NCBI GenBank assembly: GCA_905250075.1 | Contig: CAJNOP010000093.1 | Location: 626,335-690,334, forward strand | Length of the DNA stretch: 64,000 nt | Origin: Rotaria sp. Silwood1 | Taxonomy: Eukaryota; Rotifera; Eurotatoria; Philodinida; Philodinidae | Direction: 5' to 3' | Shown here: one piece after another, positions 22,904 through 36,600 of the stretch | Numbering within the stretch: the first letter of the stretch is position 1 | Layout of the letters: each line of letters begins with the position of its first letter | The notes under the pieces: generated by a model | Seen by the model: only the letters and a program-made list of their open reading frames with translations | Told to the model about the DNA's origin: nothing | Databases searched by the model: none | Position numbers and translations under genes: made by a program

Positions 22904-25900
22904 TTTTCTGCATCACTTGTTATACACGATAAAATTTTTTTACTATGAAATATTAAATATTTTCATCTTGAAAACTCGATCAAGTAATAATATATTTTAC
23001 CTAAATTACGAGTCATATGATAGTTAAATACAAATATAATAAATCAAGATGATAAACTTACTCTAATCTATGTTTTTCTATATCAATGATTTACATCAAA
23101 GTGCGATGTCATAGTAATTATCATCTAAAAAAGAAAACAGAAAAGTAATTCTTGTCAATATTCTAGATAACAAACAAAGATCTAATTGATCAATCTTTTC
23201 TTATCATTCTGCGTTTCAAGTGCGTATCATCAACCATTTATTGATAATCATACAAATATAATAACAAACCGAAGACCTTTAGAAAAATATCTACTGATAA
23301 TTATCAAAAAGAAAGAAGGCAGGTTGTATTTTGTTGGATAGAATCACCACCTATCCAGGCAACAGTTTATGTAGTTGTCAAGGCTTGCTGGTCTTCTAAT
23401 TCTTTTCTTTCCTATATAAATGCATCATTATAACGGCAAAAGCATTAGAGTGTAGAAATGCTTGTCTCTCTCTCTCTCTCTTTCATCATTCTTTTCCTGT
23501 CTTATTGTTATTGTGGACGAGATTCTATGCACATTCAACGGTCTCATCAATGTTCAGTCTACTTGGATGCTACAAAGAAGATATCGAGAGTGCGCATCCG
23601 AAAAGATTTTTCATTTTATTGTTTCTCGACATTTGCTCATGGTCTCATTTTACAGAATAAGAAAAAACAATCTGACAAGACAGAAACATAAATGAGAATG
23701 ACAACCGTAATGAGATGACAATTTTCTAAGTTATTAACGAACGAAAGATAGTAAGATTGTAGTCTGACATTGATAATGATAACAAGACTGCTACTGCTTC
23801 CAGTGACTATGTCAACGAAAGAAACATTATATAGAGTCTACAATAGCAACTATGATGATGTACTGAATATACATGCATCACAACAAATGTAACCAATCCA
23901 AAATTGATAATTAAATCCCACATATCATGCAAACAATCTAGTAGATTAAGATCTTTCTTTTTTTTATTATAGATATTTAATCAATGAAAAACAAATATAG
24001 TATCATTTCATTATTAAAAAAAATCATCAACAAAGATTTGATTGTCTTCTATAGATGACTGTCATATGCGTTTAATTAATCAATATGTTGAATGAAAAAA
24101 ATAGTATACAACTATGATGTAGAAAACATTCTCGTTTTCCTTTCTTTTTTGAAAAAAAAAAGCTTGAGTCTGTTGATAAATCAATAAATGATGAGCTGAC
24201 AAATAAATATTCATCATAAATTCGTTATTTAGTCTATCTATAATATATACATAAACTATTGAATATTATTATCTGTAAGATTTTTCAATTTAAGATAAGA
24301 AAATTGAATAAATAAATCAATTTATTCTTTGAATTCACTGACAAAAATGTTTACTATTCAACATCCGATGAAGATGTTTTTTTATGTTCTTTTCATAAAA
24401 TCTATTGTAAAAATCAATGACTATAGAAAATGAGCAAATAGAAAATTGTTCGTCATTTCCTGTCAAACCTTATAAAGTTAACATAGTTCAAAAAAAAAAA
24501 CATCATAATCAAGTTTAGTTATAGAATTTCAAGTATGACAAAAACAGAAAAAATTAATTTTATATGAAACAATAATAATTAGAATTTTTTTCTATTGTGT
24601 CATCATCGTTGTTGTTGTTGTTTCTTTTGAACATTTCTTCAGATCAACATTAACTAAATTTTCAATAATAATTGATTTATAAGCATAAACGATGGTGAGA
24701 GAAAGAAAAAAGAAAACTAGACTAAAGTGTATCGACTGACCCTAAGATAGATAATCAATAAGATCATATGATCGATCAATCGATCGATCAACTGGCCTCA
24801 AGGCTTTTACTCAAGACAACCAATCATTTCAAACACGCACACATTTTTCAGCAAGGATGAACGACAAAAAGATGGATAAGAGAAGAGAGAGAGAGAGGGA
24901 GAGTTTTTGCTGTATGTTGTGCGCTAAGGCTATCATCAACAATTGAATATGCACACATTTATATACTCGCTAAAATGCATACATCGTTTTATGTATGTAT
25001 GTGGTGAGTTGTATTGTTGTTGTAAGTAAGATAAAGCGATTAGTCGTGTGCACGCGCACAGACGCGCGAGAAATATATATTCAAATGTCGATGCTTGAGG
25101 GTATATGCAACAACGACTACAACAACGATGAAAAAAAAAAGAAAAAAAAAACTGACGACAAACGGAGACGATGAAGATCGAATGTCGTTTATATGTGTTA
25201 TATACTTCTGTTGTTTGTCACTTGCACTACGAGCGATATTCAATTTGATGAATGATGTCTCAACAATAGTACAAGCGAGTATAGATCTTATTTAGCCTGC
25301 TGCTGGAAAGATTAGACGATGCCTTCATTACACAACATATATATATATATGTATATATGCATTTGCTCGCATCGATGCCATCGATCAGGTCAACGGCACT
25401 ACTTCTATTACAAAAAAAAAGAAGAACTTATTCTTCTCTATACTTTTATACAACAGTATGTATAATAATATATATACACACACATCAAAGTCGTACCATA
25501 CATATATATACTGCTTTTTTTTCTCTTTCTTTATGTTCGGGTGTTTGTTAAAATGTCAGTTCTTTTTTATAATCAATTCGTCAACGAAATGAACTCATTT
25601 CTTTGATTGTGATAATAGTAAGTAAGATTATATAATATTCTTCTTCATTCTCTTCATCTTGTCGATAAAAACTTCAAAGTGCTTCAACATTAACCTCGTC
25701 GTCTCGTACATTGAATCATCTGAAACAAGATTTGTAATCATATACAATGGTTAAATATTGTACAGACAAAGAGAAAAGAAAAGAAAAAAAAGCGAGTATA
25801 AGAAAATAAATGACCTTTTTTTGGCTTCACACTTTCGTCTAGTATATATGTACATGTGACATGTTGCCACTTGTCTTTATCATCATCATCATCATTTTTC

Positions 25901-26064
25901 TTTTTTTTTTTTCTTCTAGATTTCTCTTCTTTTCTCATATATCTACTATTACTTTTCTATACAACTACTTCTCCTTCATTACATTTGCAAGTATATACGG
26001 CAACGTTTAATGAGCTGCTTGCTTTTATCTCATCAGCAGCAACCGTATCGGTTTAGCTGTCAAC
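22904..26064. other. Divergent intergenic region between glutamate receptor and Rap2
   Basis: 3.2 kb separate two divergently transcribed genes, so both promoters should lie here. I see microsatellites: CT repeats at about 23464-23482, GATC/ATCG-type repeats at about 24770-24792, GAGAGA at about 24883-24900, and TA/CA tracts near 25340 and 25475. No coding exon is convincing. Confidence 0.5.
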
Positions 26065-27431
26065 ATGAGAGAATATAAAGTAGTAGTACTCGGTCCAGGC
26101 GGTGTTGGTAAATCAGCCCTAACTGTACAACTTTGTCATTCAAAATTTGTCGAAAAATATGATCCTACTATAGAAGTAAGAATTTTATCTTTTTTTTTAT
26201 TAAAAGAAGAAAACTAGAATAATTGTTTTGAACGATTAAGTACCTTTGTTTTTTTCTTCTTTCAAGCAATTACTCTTATCCAAAGAAGAAAAACTGAATC
26301 AAGAAAGATTTTTCCTATGGAAAAATGAATAAATCTTAAGAAGATGATAGTTTTCGCTAAAAGTTATATTTCGAAAATATAAAATATGTACGTCTGGCAT
26401 ATATTAGATTCCTTTGAGATTATTCAACGAAAATAATTTTATTTTGAAAAATCAATTATTGTTATCTCCGATAAAAGATGTTTCAATATGAAATTATTAA
26501 CGTCATGTCATTTTATAAGGAAATGTATTTACAACAAAAAAACAAAATATGCAGATTGTTTTTTTTGCACTAAAAAAAAAAAAAGAAAGACTTATACGAA
26601 CCTCGAATCAATTATCAATACTGAACTTAAGTACTTTGAATCTAACTGTAGAAATGGATATTCTTCTTTTTTATATGTAAGAACAAAAAAAGGAGGAAGT
26701 ATTCCTAATCGATTTCAACTCTTTTTCATCAATGAAGTAAACAAATCAACACTTTCTCCATGGAAATCATCAAGAATGCTATTGCTTTTGTTATCAACAA
26801 TAATAAAGAAATTGTTTGCAACTAAATTCCCAAATGAATTTTCTAATTTAGTGAATATAATAATATTGAAATTATATCATTTCTTATCATTTAGGATTTC
26901 TATCGTAAAGAGATTGAAGTAGATGGTGAACCTGCTTATTTAGAAATTCTTGACACCGCCGGTTTGTATTATTTTAATTGTTTCTATTCATAAAAATCAT
27001 TCTATTTTAATTATTCAGGTACAGAACAATTTGCATCTATGCGTGATCTTTATATAAAAAATGGTCGTGGTTTCCTTGTCGTATTTAGTTTAACATCTTG
27101 GCAATCATTTCTTGATGTTCGAACAATTCGAGAACAAATTCTTCGTGTTAAAGGTACAGATAATGTTCCTATATGTCTTGTTGGTAATAAATGTGATGCA
27201 TCATTACAACGTCAAGTAACACCTGATGATGCACTTGCATTAGCACAAGCATGGACTTGTCCATATGTTGAAACATCAGCAAAATTAGCTATTAATGTTA
27301 ATGATACATTTGCTGAAATTGTACGAGAAATTAATGCAAGAATGAAAACAAAAACAAAAAATAAAAATAAACAAAGACATCGATCATTTTTTCGTCTTTG
27401 TTGTTGTTGCTGTTGTCATTCATCACCGTGA
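26065..27431 (+). CDS. RAP2: Rap2-like small GTPase with polycysteine tail and no CaaX box
   Basis: Exons 26065-26175, 26895-26961 and 27019-27431 give 196 aa. [10 protein letters not shown] opens a P-loop GPGGVGKS (Ser of Rap GSGGVGKS replaced by Pro). The effector loop [16 protein letters not shown] with Phe39 marks Rap2 rather than Rap1. [19 protein letters not shown] is switch II, NKCD binds guanine, and ETSAK is the G5 loop. Rap2 cycles between GDP and GTP at membranes and signals to TNIK/MINK kinases. The usual C-terminus is Cys-Cys...CaaX. This protein instead ends [12 protein letters not shown] with six Cys and no CaaX, so farnesylation looks impossible and palmitoylation is the likely anchor. 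The Cys run is encoded by a TGT/TGC microsatellite-like stretch. Confidence 0.9.
26176..26894 (+). other. Intron 1 of Rap2
   Basis: 719-bp intron with GTAAGA donor and TTTAG acceptor. A 144-codon open frame that begins inside it and overlaps exon 2 in another frame appears fortuitous. Confidence 0.7.
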
Positions 27432-28758
27432 TAAAAAAGAAAGATATAATATATATATATACATATTTATTTATTCATATACATATATATTAATTTTATG
27501 TAGAGAAAAAAAAAAGAACAATTTTTTTTTTGTTTTGCTGATTAGTAACTAATACATATATATATATAATTATTATTCAAAAGATTGAACAAAACAAAAA
27601 ACCTTTCTCAATAATTATAGCTTTTTACTAATCGGACATGTCATTAGATTTTACATTCAAATGATAGATTATTGTATCAATCATATGATCTGATTGAAAG
27701 ACATATTACTATGTTTTCTTCTGTGTAGAGTACAAATTTTCACTAATAACTATATATTAATGATGTTGTATGATTGCATGTCAATAGATTGATAGAAAGC
27801 AAAAGAATTTTCTTTTTCTTAGTCAAATGACTTGTTCGATTGTTTTTTTTTTATAAAATAGATTGATAGGAAACCATTATTCCTTTTTTACTTCATAAAA
27901 GCAAAAGAAAAAAAGATTATTTCTAGGTATTATTTTTTCTTTGATTGATTAATCGTCAACTTTATAGTTTTATGAAATGTTATTTATAACTAATTCTTTT
28001 CTCTTTTCATTTTTTCATAAAATGATATAATAAAAAAAAATAAGAAAATATGAATAGATTCCAAATAATGATATATTATCAAGGTCAACTGAATATTAAT
28101 TTTACCTTTTTTTTCTTTCAACAAAAAGTTTAAAGATAAAAATCTATTTTTTATCATTAGCTTCATTATTATAAACATATCTGCTTTGTTTAATGTCAGC
28201 AAGATAAAATAGAAATATGTTTTCATTCGTGTCAATACTCTTGAGACAACTATTTCTATTTTGAAAAAAAAATATTTGCATTAATGCTGCATTCCTATTC
28301 ATAGTCAACATCATCTATTTCAATTATCATTTTTAGAAGATCATTATAAACGGAATTAGTAGATACCGAATAAGATGATGTCAGATGATTTTCTAGGGCT
28401 TTTAAACAACCATATAAAAAGTATTTACTACATTATCATTCAATTGAATATAGCTTTTGAAAGATTTATTTATTAATAAATCATGAACAAAATATATAAC
28501 AAAATTCTAATTAAATATCGTCAAATTATACAAGAAATAAAAAATACTAGAATATAAACAAGAATGATCTGAGAATACGAAAAAAATATACGTATATGAG
28601 TTCAATCATCATATTAAGTAGTGTATTATAGATTAAATAGAAAAAATATTCAATTTTAAAATTTAATCTATAATATATTAAAGTGCTTGATTATCACAAA
28701 TGGTCTCATATCACGCCGACATATTCAAGTCTTGTTGCAAGAATTACATTAGAATTGT
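27432..28758. other. Rap2 3' flank, no gene seen
   Basis: AT-rich DNA with TA-rich tracts after the Rap2 stop (3'UTR expected). It contains a 15-bp perfect hairpin at 28624-28675. No coding exon was found. Confidence 0.5.
28624..28675. repeat. Perfect 15-bp inverted repeat
   Basis: TATTATAGATTAAAT at 28624-28638 is the exact reverse complement of 28661-28675, leaving a 22-nt loop. It could form a DNA cruciform or an RNA stem. No run of T follows that would suggest a promoter-independent terminator. Confidence 0.7.
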
Positions 28759-30640
28759 CGAACAATATAACTATCTAAACAATCAACAGGACATATTGAT
28801 GAGTTTAACATTGAATCCGAAAAGGCAGAACAAACTATTGCATCACAGAATGTCATGTTTGCCCTTTTCAAGCAAAGATAGTAGAATCTATCTTTACATG
28901 CCTCAAAAGTTAAGCATAGATTGAAGGATTGTGACAATGCAGGGTCAATCAGATTGATTATGAACGCTCATTAGTTATAGTATCATATTTGGGCACCATG
29001 AAAAAGAGATTAATACATTCCAAATAAGCCTTACTCAATGACATACTAAAAAAAGGATGATTGTAATGAAACATGAATGTCTATATACAAGTCAGAAATA
29101 GAATAGTTAATGGCATAATTATTATAGCTGCCTATTGAATTACTAAATAAAATATAGCTCAGATTGACTAATGAATAATAATTATTATTAGGACAAGAAC
29201 ATGTTTTATTTGAACTAATACAACTTATATGCCAACATACAAAGTTCGTAAAACAATTAGTATCATTTTGATATATAGCTCGAAAAATTCATTGTCAATG
29301 ATCAATTACAATTGCACGTATTATTTACACAAGTCGTGCGTATATATATATATATTCGATATTGTCCCACATTCGATTCAATTGAAGCATTGATCATTAT
29401 TATGTAAATTGTTAATATATATTTTGTTTAAACTGTTATAATAACGTGAATAACTACATGGATTTAATAGGCGTTCGTGCAATAGAGTATTTTGACAATC
29501 ATCATCACAAGTATTGACTCGATCAATGTATGGTAAAGAACGACTTGTAATTGCATAATAATAATTACTATTATTAGCTTGGTGATCACATATGAGTAAT
29601 AGGCCCTATTTAAACATGTTAAACTAGTACTATTATCTTGACAAAAAAAAGTAATGTTAACTCATAACATTGCTACGATCCAACATAAAGTTGTGTATAG
29701 TTCTCAAATGAAACACAACTAAAAATTAATGACAAAATAACTTTGTAAGAGTGAATGAAGATAAAATCTTTCGTTCTATGAAAATGATACATATAAATCA
29801 TCATTTCAATAAGATGCCATATTAAAATCATACATATCTTTAAAAAAAAATCAATAAATTATTTAATTATTAATTCCTTACTTATTCAATTAGTTGAATA
29901 GGCTTAAGACAATATCAATTAGTTGTACTGTTAACATTCATTTGACGAAAGAGATCTAATGTTAAATCACATATAGAATTATCATTACATGTTTCATTAT
30001 ATGATTTTACTGTTTGACAAAATGCAAGATTATAATTATGATATTGAGTTGTCAAATAATTACATATGCCAATCGATGACATATTTGCAGCATTTCCTGG
30101 TGCTCCAGATAGATAACATGTTAGACTTTGCTTTATATCACACTCACTAGTAATTTAACATAGTGATTGTATACAATTCTTTTGAAAACCTCATAAAAGA
30201 AATATATGCTAATCACTAATATTTTTTAGAAAAAACACATGACATATTGAAACATTGCAGACCACTATCGGAGCTTCGTCCACAGTTCGAAAAACGGTTT
30301 GCATTAATATTTTTTGTAATAACTCATTTTCCATCGTTCCCATAGGATCCATTAGTACAATCACGTAATATAGAATTAGCACTGACATTAAATGAGCATT
30401 AAGCATACTGATCAATTGATAGATAGAAAAACAAAACTTTTGCAACACAATTATATGAAACTACTGGATCGCAAAAATCTAGATATCTACTGACAGAATA
30501 ACATTCATGTACAATTATTTTTCAGTATGAAGTATTTGGTGCACATATATACATTGTACCATGACAATAATGATGAAAATATACATGGATAATTAGAATC
30601 AGCTGCATTGCATGTGCTTAAATGATAAATACATATAACT
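28759..30640 (-). pseudogene. Decayed cysteine-rich (EB-module-like) secreted protein gene
   Basis: On the minus strand a series of fragments reads as Cys-rich extracellular protein, interrupted by stops and frame changes. At 30560-30210 one frame runs from CHGTMYICAPNTSY through HECYSVSRYLDFCDP to CGRSSDSGLQCFNMSC with three in-frame stops. At 30155-29915 a frame holds CDIKQSLTCYLSGAPGN and CQTVKSYNETCNDNSICD before a stop. At 29650-29285 there is NTCDDDCQNTLLHERLLNPC, a stop, then TTCVNNTCNCN. At 29285-29110 there is CFTNFVCWHISC with NKTCSCP. At 28937-28759 there is CDAIVCSAF with SSICPVDCL. The C-x-x-x-x-C and CxCP spacing resembles EB/EGF-like modules. No start codon with signal peptide was found, so it is called a pseudogene; heavily spliced functional remains cannot be excluded. 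Confidence 0.55.
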
Positions 30641-33600
30641 AGACTAACAGTGTGATGTATATCTTTGAAAATGAATAGTATTTTGGCACTAGTCTCATGC
30701 TGTGTTATAATATTGTTCGTATAGCTCTCGTTTGAACATGAAGAGTTGATTAGTTTTACAAAAGTATATTTGTTATATTTTAGTTTTGTGATAAATTATA
30801 TTCAACAATAAGGAAATTATCAGTTTTAGTATTAAAATCAGTATGAATGGGTATTATTATTACAAGAGTACTTGTTTATAATACTGTCGTAAAAATGAAT
30901 TGTTTTTTCTTCTTTGTTTTTTTTATTGAAAAAGACATTGTTTTGAAATCAAGTAAATGAATAAAAAGAACTATTCAGATTACTTTTTGTTCATTTTTGT
31001 AACTAAATCAATGTAAATTCTATTCATTTGATTAAATGTTTTTCTTTGCAAGTCAAGAATCTATTTGATATATTGCAGCACAATAATAATTTTTCATTGT
31101 TTATTTAAAATTTTCGATTCTATGAAATAAATAGAGTATTTTCATCAATGAAAAAATAAACAATCCTTGTCAGTACTAAATAGCATAGATTTTTCTCGAT
31201 GTTTTTGTCTAATTAGAAGACATTTCGATCTTTATTGAAAAGCTGAACATTGTCGTTTTTTGACAACAAACATTCATCGTCAAATAATTGACTAACATCA
31301 ACTCTGTTAAACATTAAAAAAATATTGTTGGTATGATAATTTGTTTTAGATATAGATTGATATATAAGAAACAATGGACACAATCAACTATATCCTTCTA
31401 GGGATGAAAGATTCATGTTAATGAATCTATTCGTAAAAAATGAGATATTCATCATGCAGAGTTCAGTCAAATATATCTTTCTTTCAAAGTAAAAATTAAA
31501 TAAGTTTAATTGAAATAGAAAGAATTTTAATGTTTCTTACAACGCAAACTTTATGTATAATTGAGATAACTCTAGTTTATTTATTACAACAGCAAAGATT
31601 GATAGAATTGAGATGTAATAGATTAATTTTAGACTTATTTTTAACTCAAAAAAGCATTACAAACTAGATGGTTGTTGATAATGCACACATATTTCGATCT
31701 TCATTATTCATCATATTTAAATAAAGATTACTTTCGACGGTAGATCATTGATGACTTGTCACTATTTACCATCGGCCCATAAGTCTTTCTGTGTATCATT
31801 ATTAATGATATTTTTGTCTTTTATTTTGCATACATTGAATAATAGCCATAATATACATCCATTTATCAAAGGCACATTATATTCGAAGAATATTTAGAAA
31901 TGTTACAAGTCGTGATCATTTCAAAGCTAGCTTCTTTTTTTTTAAATCCATTTTAAAAATTGAGATCCTGCTTTGATTTTTTTTCATTTCATAAAAATCA
32001 GTTGCACTAATCAAATATAAAATTTAGTATAAGAATATTTACAAAAAGAAAATTCGAAAAGTAATGGTCGAGTGAGTCCTTCAATATTTTGCTTTCTCTA
32101 TATATTTAATGTATAGTCAATACATCATGAATAGGATAACAAAAAAAAGGAAGATTCATGATATTCTACGAATGACTTATGATTTTCTACAGAATTATCC
32201 ATAAAACTAGCACTACAATAAACAAATGAAATATCTCCGTGTCAGTGCGATCAGATAGGCTAATTTTTTGTGTAACAGTAGAAGTTTAATTAAAGTATTT
32301 TTTTTCATACGGATGAGGCTAACAGATAACACTATTTTATACATATATATTATTATTAGGATCACGATAGTAATTTTGCCTGTTATTAAAAATGTAATGT
32401 TTCATAGATTATTTTCGTTTTTCATTTTATGAGAATAATTATAAAAAATCAAAGTAAATTTGATGAATAATACTATATAGAACAAATTCTCACAACTAAT
32501 TTGTTCAAAAGTCAGGAGTTTAAAAATTTTCGCATTTTCAAACTTGACAAACTGATTTTTGCAAGAAGATTCGTGTCTGTAGGGTTGTAACAATGCAATT
32601 TACTGATAGAGAACAAAATTTAGTATTTAAACTGATTAGTTTTGAAACCTTACTATGTATCCATCAATATATTATCATTCTTTTAGATGATAACTGAAAA
32701 CTATTTGTCAAACGCTTTATATGTATTTTTCTTGCTTGATAATAAGTGAAATTTATTTAGATAAATAAGATTCTAATATTAACAAAAATTTCATCCCATA
32801 CGAACTAATTCACGTAACAATATTTCAATTTGTTTTTGTGGTGCTATTTATAGTTTTTAACAACTTCCTCTTCAATGTTGTCATCAGACAGGATTCTCAA
32901 TAGTTAATTGATATAAGGCTTCGTTTGCACGTCATCGGTTTAATTGAAAAGTCGAGTTTAACATAGTTAACTAGTAGCTAAAAAGAAAGAATACTCTGCA
33001 TGATGAGACGAAGGATTTCCTCTTTGTGATTTTCAAAAACTCATTGTTTCTTGCTTAATATTAGCCAAATTTTTTCTTGAAATCTGACAGTTTTCATTAA
33101 TCATCTTCTTTATCATACCAGTCTCTTTGAAATACTCATGAGTTAATGACATACATTAAAATATACTTTTAATTTCGTACGTTATTTCACTATTAGATAT
33201 TATTGTAACTAAATTCTTATTTATAAATTCATATTAATGAAGTAAAAGTACCAAGAAAATAATCTTTTTAAATGTACCATTACGATTATATTATTATGAT
33301 GAAAATCATGCTAATCAAAGAAAAATATTATTATTTTTGCCCTGCTTACAAAACATAAATAATTTGAATTCCTAAGAAGAAAGAACAGCTTAATTGTTGA
33401 TTGTTTTATAGGACTGTATGCTAAGAACAAAACTTTAGAATTATATTTGTATAAAAATAGCATATTATAATAATTATGAAATAATATATTGTGATGTACT
33501 TGAAGATTAAAGGTCAGCACGAAGAGGATTTTTAGTTTCGGTTACAAAAATCTTTTAGATTTAGTTGCATGCATAATAGCGATAGTTCTCAAACAAACCG

Positions 33601-36600
33601 TTTAATTAACAACATTTACTAAATGATTTCGAAAAATAAAGAACATAAGAAGAATCTACTGTATTTTCAGTTTAATAAGAGTGATTGTAGACAATGAAGA
33701 AATATACAAAAATTTGTTTAAAAAAATTTGAGAAAGAGAGGAGTGATTTTATTACAACTTAATTTATATATCAAATCCATATCTACTGAGTTAGTCATGA
33801 TTATAAGACTCTATTCATATGAAAAGAGCTGAATAACGAAAATTCTTAAAGAATTTGAACGAAATTCTTTAGGACTTTAATATTTCTTGAGATTTTCATA
33901 CTAGCTCTATTTTTTCACTTGCCATAGGATCATCATTCATGGTTCAGGTCACATTGAACCATAATTTTTGTTCTAGGTCTATAATATAGATAAAAACAAT
34001 GTATATCCATTATGAAGCTTAATGTTGTATGTCATGCACAACATTTATTTGATGTCAACTTAGTCAATAAGTGAATTGATTGATATTTTGTATTCTAAAC
34101 ATATCTGTTTCAGCAGACTGAAAAATATTATGTTAATGTAAATGTTCGTGGAATACATATTATTACACATTGACATTTGCGAGCTATGTATTGTTGAAAA
34201 AGTCGAACAAAATATTTTCTTTTTAGGTCAAAGAAAAAAAAAATCGACATCGACCTAGTATATTATAAATATCAACCTACTCAAATCGATTCATACAAGT
34301 TATTATATACTAATTATTCATCATTAAATATTGATTAATGAATATTTTATTTAAATATTGTACATAAAGTAGAAAAAGCCGAATTCATATAAATAACTTG
34401 TTACAATTTATTGGAAAATTATAAAAGATTTTATTCTTGATTAATAAGAATTAGTATGGATAAATCATTGGATTGCTACTTATTATGTTTTAATCTTTAT
34501 GAAAGATTGAATCTAATAGGATATCCACAAAATTTTGATAAGTATTTTCATTGGAATTTATTTAAAGCCGAACGATTATATGTGAAGAGCTTAATTCAAT
34601 ACTTTTTAAACTTTTTTTGAATAAGATAATATTAGACTAATGAATATCTATAGAAAATAAATATTTTAATTTTCAAATTGGTTATATTGAATATTCTTGA
34701 CATTATATATTATTTAATTTTTGAGGACAAATATGTTTTTTTCTCTTCATAATATAATCCAATATTGTATGCTCCTGAAGAATTTTATTTCTTATCTAAA
34801 TGAAAAGAAAAGTATCTCCGCGAAATTTTATAAATGTATTTATTGAGGACAGAATCATCCTTGAAAATAAACAACAATGTTCAAATTACATTACTTTATG
34901 TTTTTTTTAAATATCTCTAAAAAGTTTTAATTTTATTAAATTAATTTTCATGAATACGCGAAAATTTTTTTATTATTTATTAGTTACTCTTAGACATCGA
35001 CAAACTAATAACAAAGTGAGATGAAAACGAGGTGTGGCTGAATCTTTCTTATAAAAAAAAACCTTGAGACTCTCTTGCAATTCCAATTTTTATCTGGATA
35101 TATCATTCCGACAAAGAAGTATGAATGTGCTTAAATTATGCATTAGTATACATTCATGAAATCAAAGAAATAATTATATAGAGAAACCCTTTTCTGTCTC
35201 AAACAACAGATGTCTTTTTCAACCGGATTTAGTGAACTACAAAGTTCTGGATGTAAAAAATTTACAATAAAATTATTTCATTTGTAATTGAAAACTTAAA
35301 ACCCTTGACTTTCTCACTTTGTCATTCTGTGGGAGCTTGTAGCTTTATTTTCTTTATAATAGATCATATTTACTTTTATTATTTTTGTTTTGTTTTGAAT
35401 ATGGTCACTTTCATCTGTAGCACAGGACATTGTTCAGAATGTTTGTGAACGTTTTCTTTACCACTAAACTGAAGTATTCTTATAAAATTGTATTTATACT
35501 GTAAAGAATCCTAGGTATTGCTTTAATACCCTGACATGAACGTCTTCAAATTCTCAGTATCCTCCTGTAAATATCAAACGTTGAATGAACGCTCATGTTT
35601 ATAGCAGCTAATGTCAAATATTTTGTATCAAGCTTGAAAAGCATATAAAATAAATGAAGTCTTCCATGACTAATGAAGCATACGTAGAAAAAAATTTTAG
35701 TCTTCGAATAAGCTATTAAAAGAGAACGTTATGTCTTGAAAAATATCTTTACAAAATTGAAGTGAATTAAAATGTTATCACGCTCTTTATCGCACTTTCT
35801 TTTTACTAAACAACTATGAACATCAGCTATAGGAAACAAACTGTGTATCTCTATATATGATTACCAATAATGTCAATATCAACCGTCAGAAAAAGAAACT
35901 TAATCTGAAAGCATTTTCGAACATCTCAATAGGTTATGTTGGATTGTTGTCGACGAAAACTATTGATTTATGTATAAAACAACTCAAAAAAAGTTTGTAA
36001 GAGCTTAACATTCACAAAAAAATGTCAAAAGATAACAAAACGAAAATATGCTTGTAATGTAAAATGGTTCTTAGCAATATTGAATTGTATAAAGCTTGAT
36101 GAGGTCAGCTAGAACTCTATAAGAACTATCAATTGTATATTATTACATGGTAGCTATAATTATTTATTTTACGCACTTCTATAATATGACGTCAATATGG
36201 TATGTTTATGTTGCCACAGTAAAGATCATCATATATGTTTGTTGAAGTATCTTAGCATTCTATCAGAATTGAGATGAATTCTTTTCCTGTTGTTATGAGC
36301 TGAGACAAATTCTTTTATCTTATATGTGTAGAAACAACATAAGAAAAAGAGTAGACTATATTATTCTTGTCTTTGACATCAATTGACCTAGTTTCTTATA
36401 TTCAATGTTATTAATATAATTTTATTTCTATTACATATTTCATTATTCAAGTTTTTGTATCATTATCAATAAAAATATTTGCGTAAGATAGATGTATGTC
36501 TATTTTATAATTCAGCCCAAAATAGCGTTTGTTATTTCTACTTCATACGTTTCTCTCTGTTGTATCCCAATCTTCTGATAATTACACACAAAGATAAGAG

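Noticed and set aside
26488..26922. 144-codon plus-strand open frame
   Set aside because: It lies in Rap2 intron 1 and runs into exon 2 in a different frame. Lys/Ile/Phe-rich composition and no conserved motif point to chance.
34456..34617. 54-codon ATG frame on the plus strand
   Set aside because: Short, isolated and without splice signals or recognisable motif.
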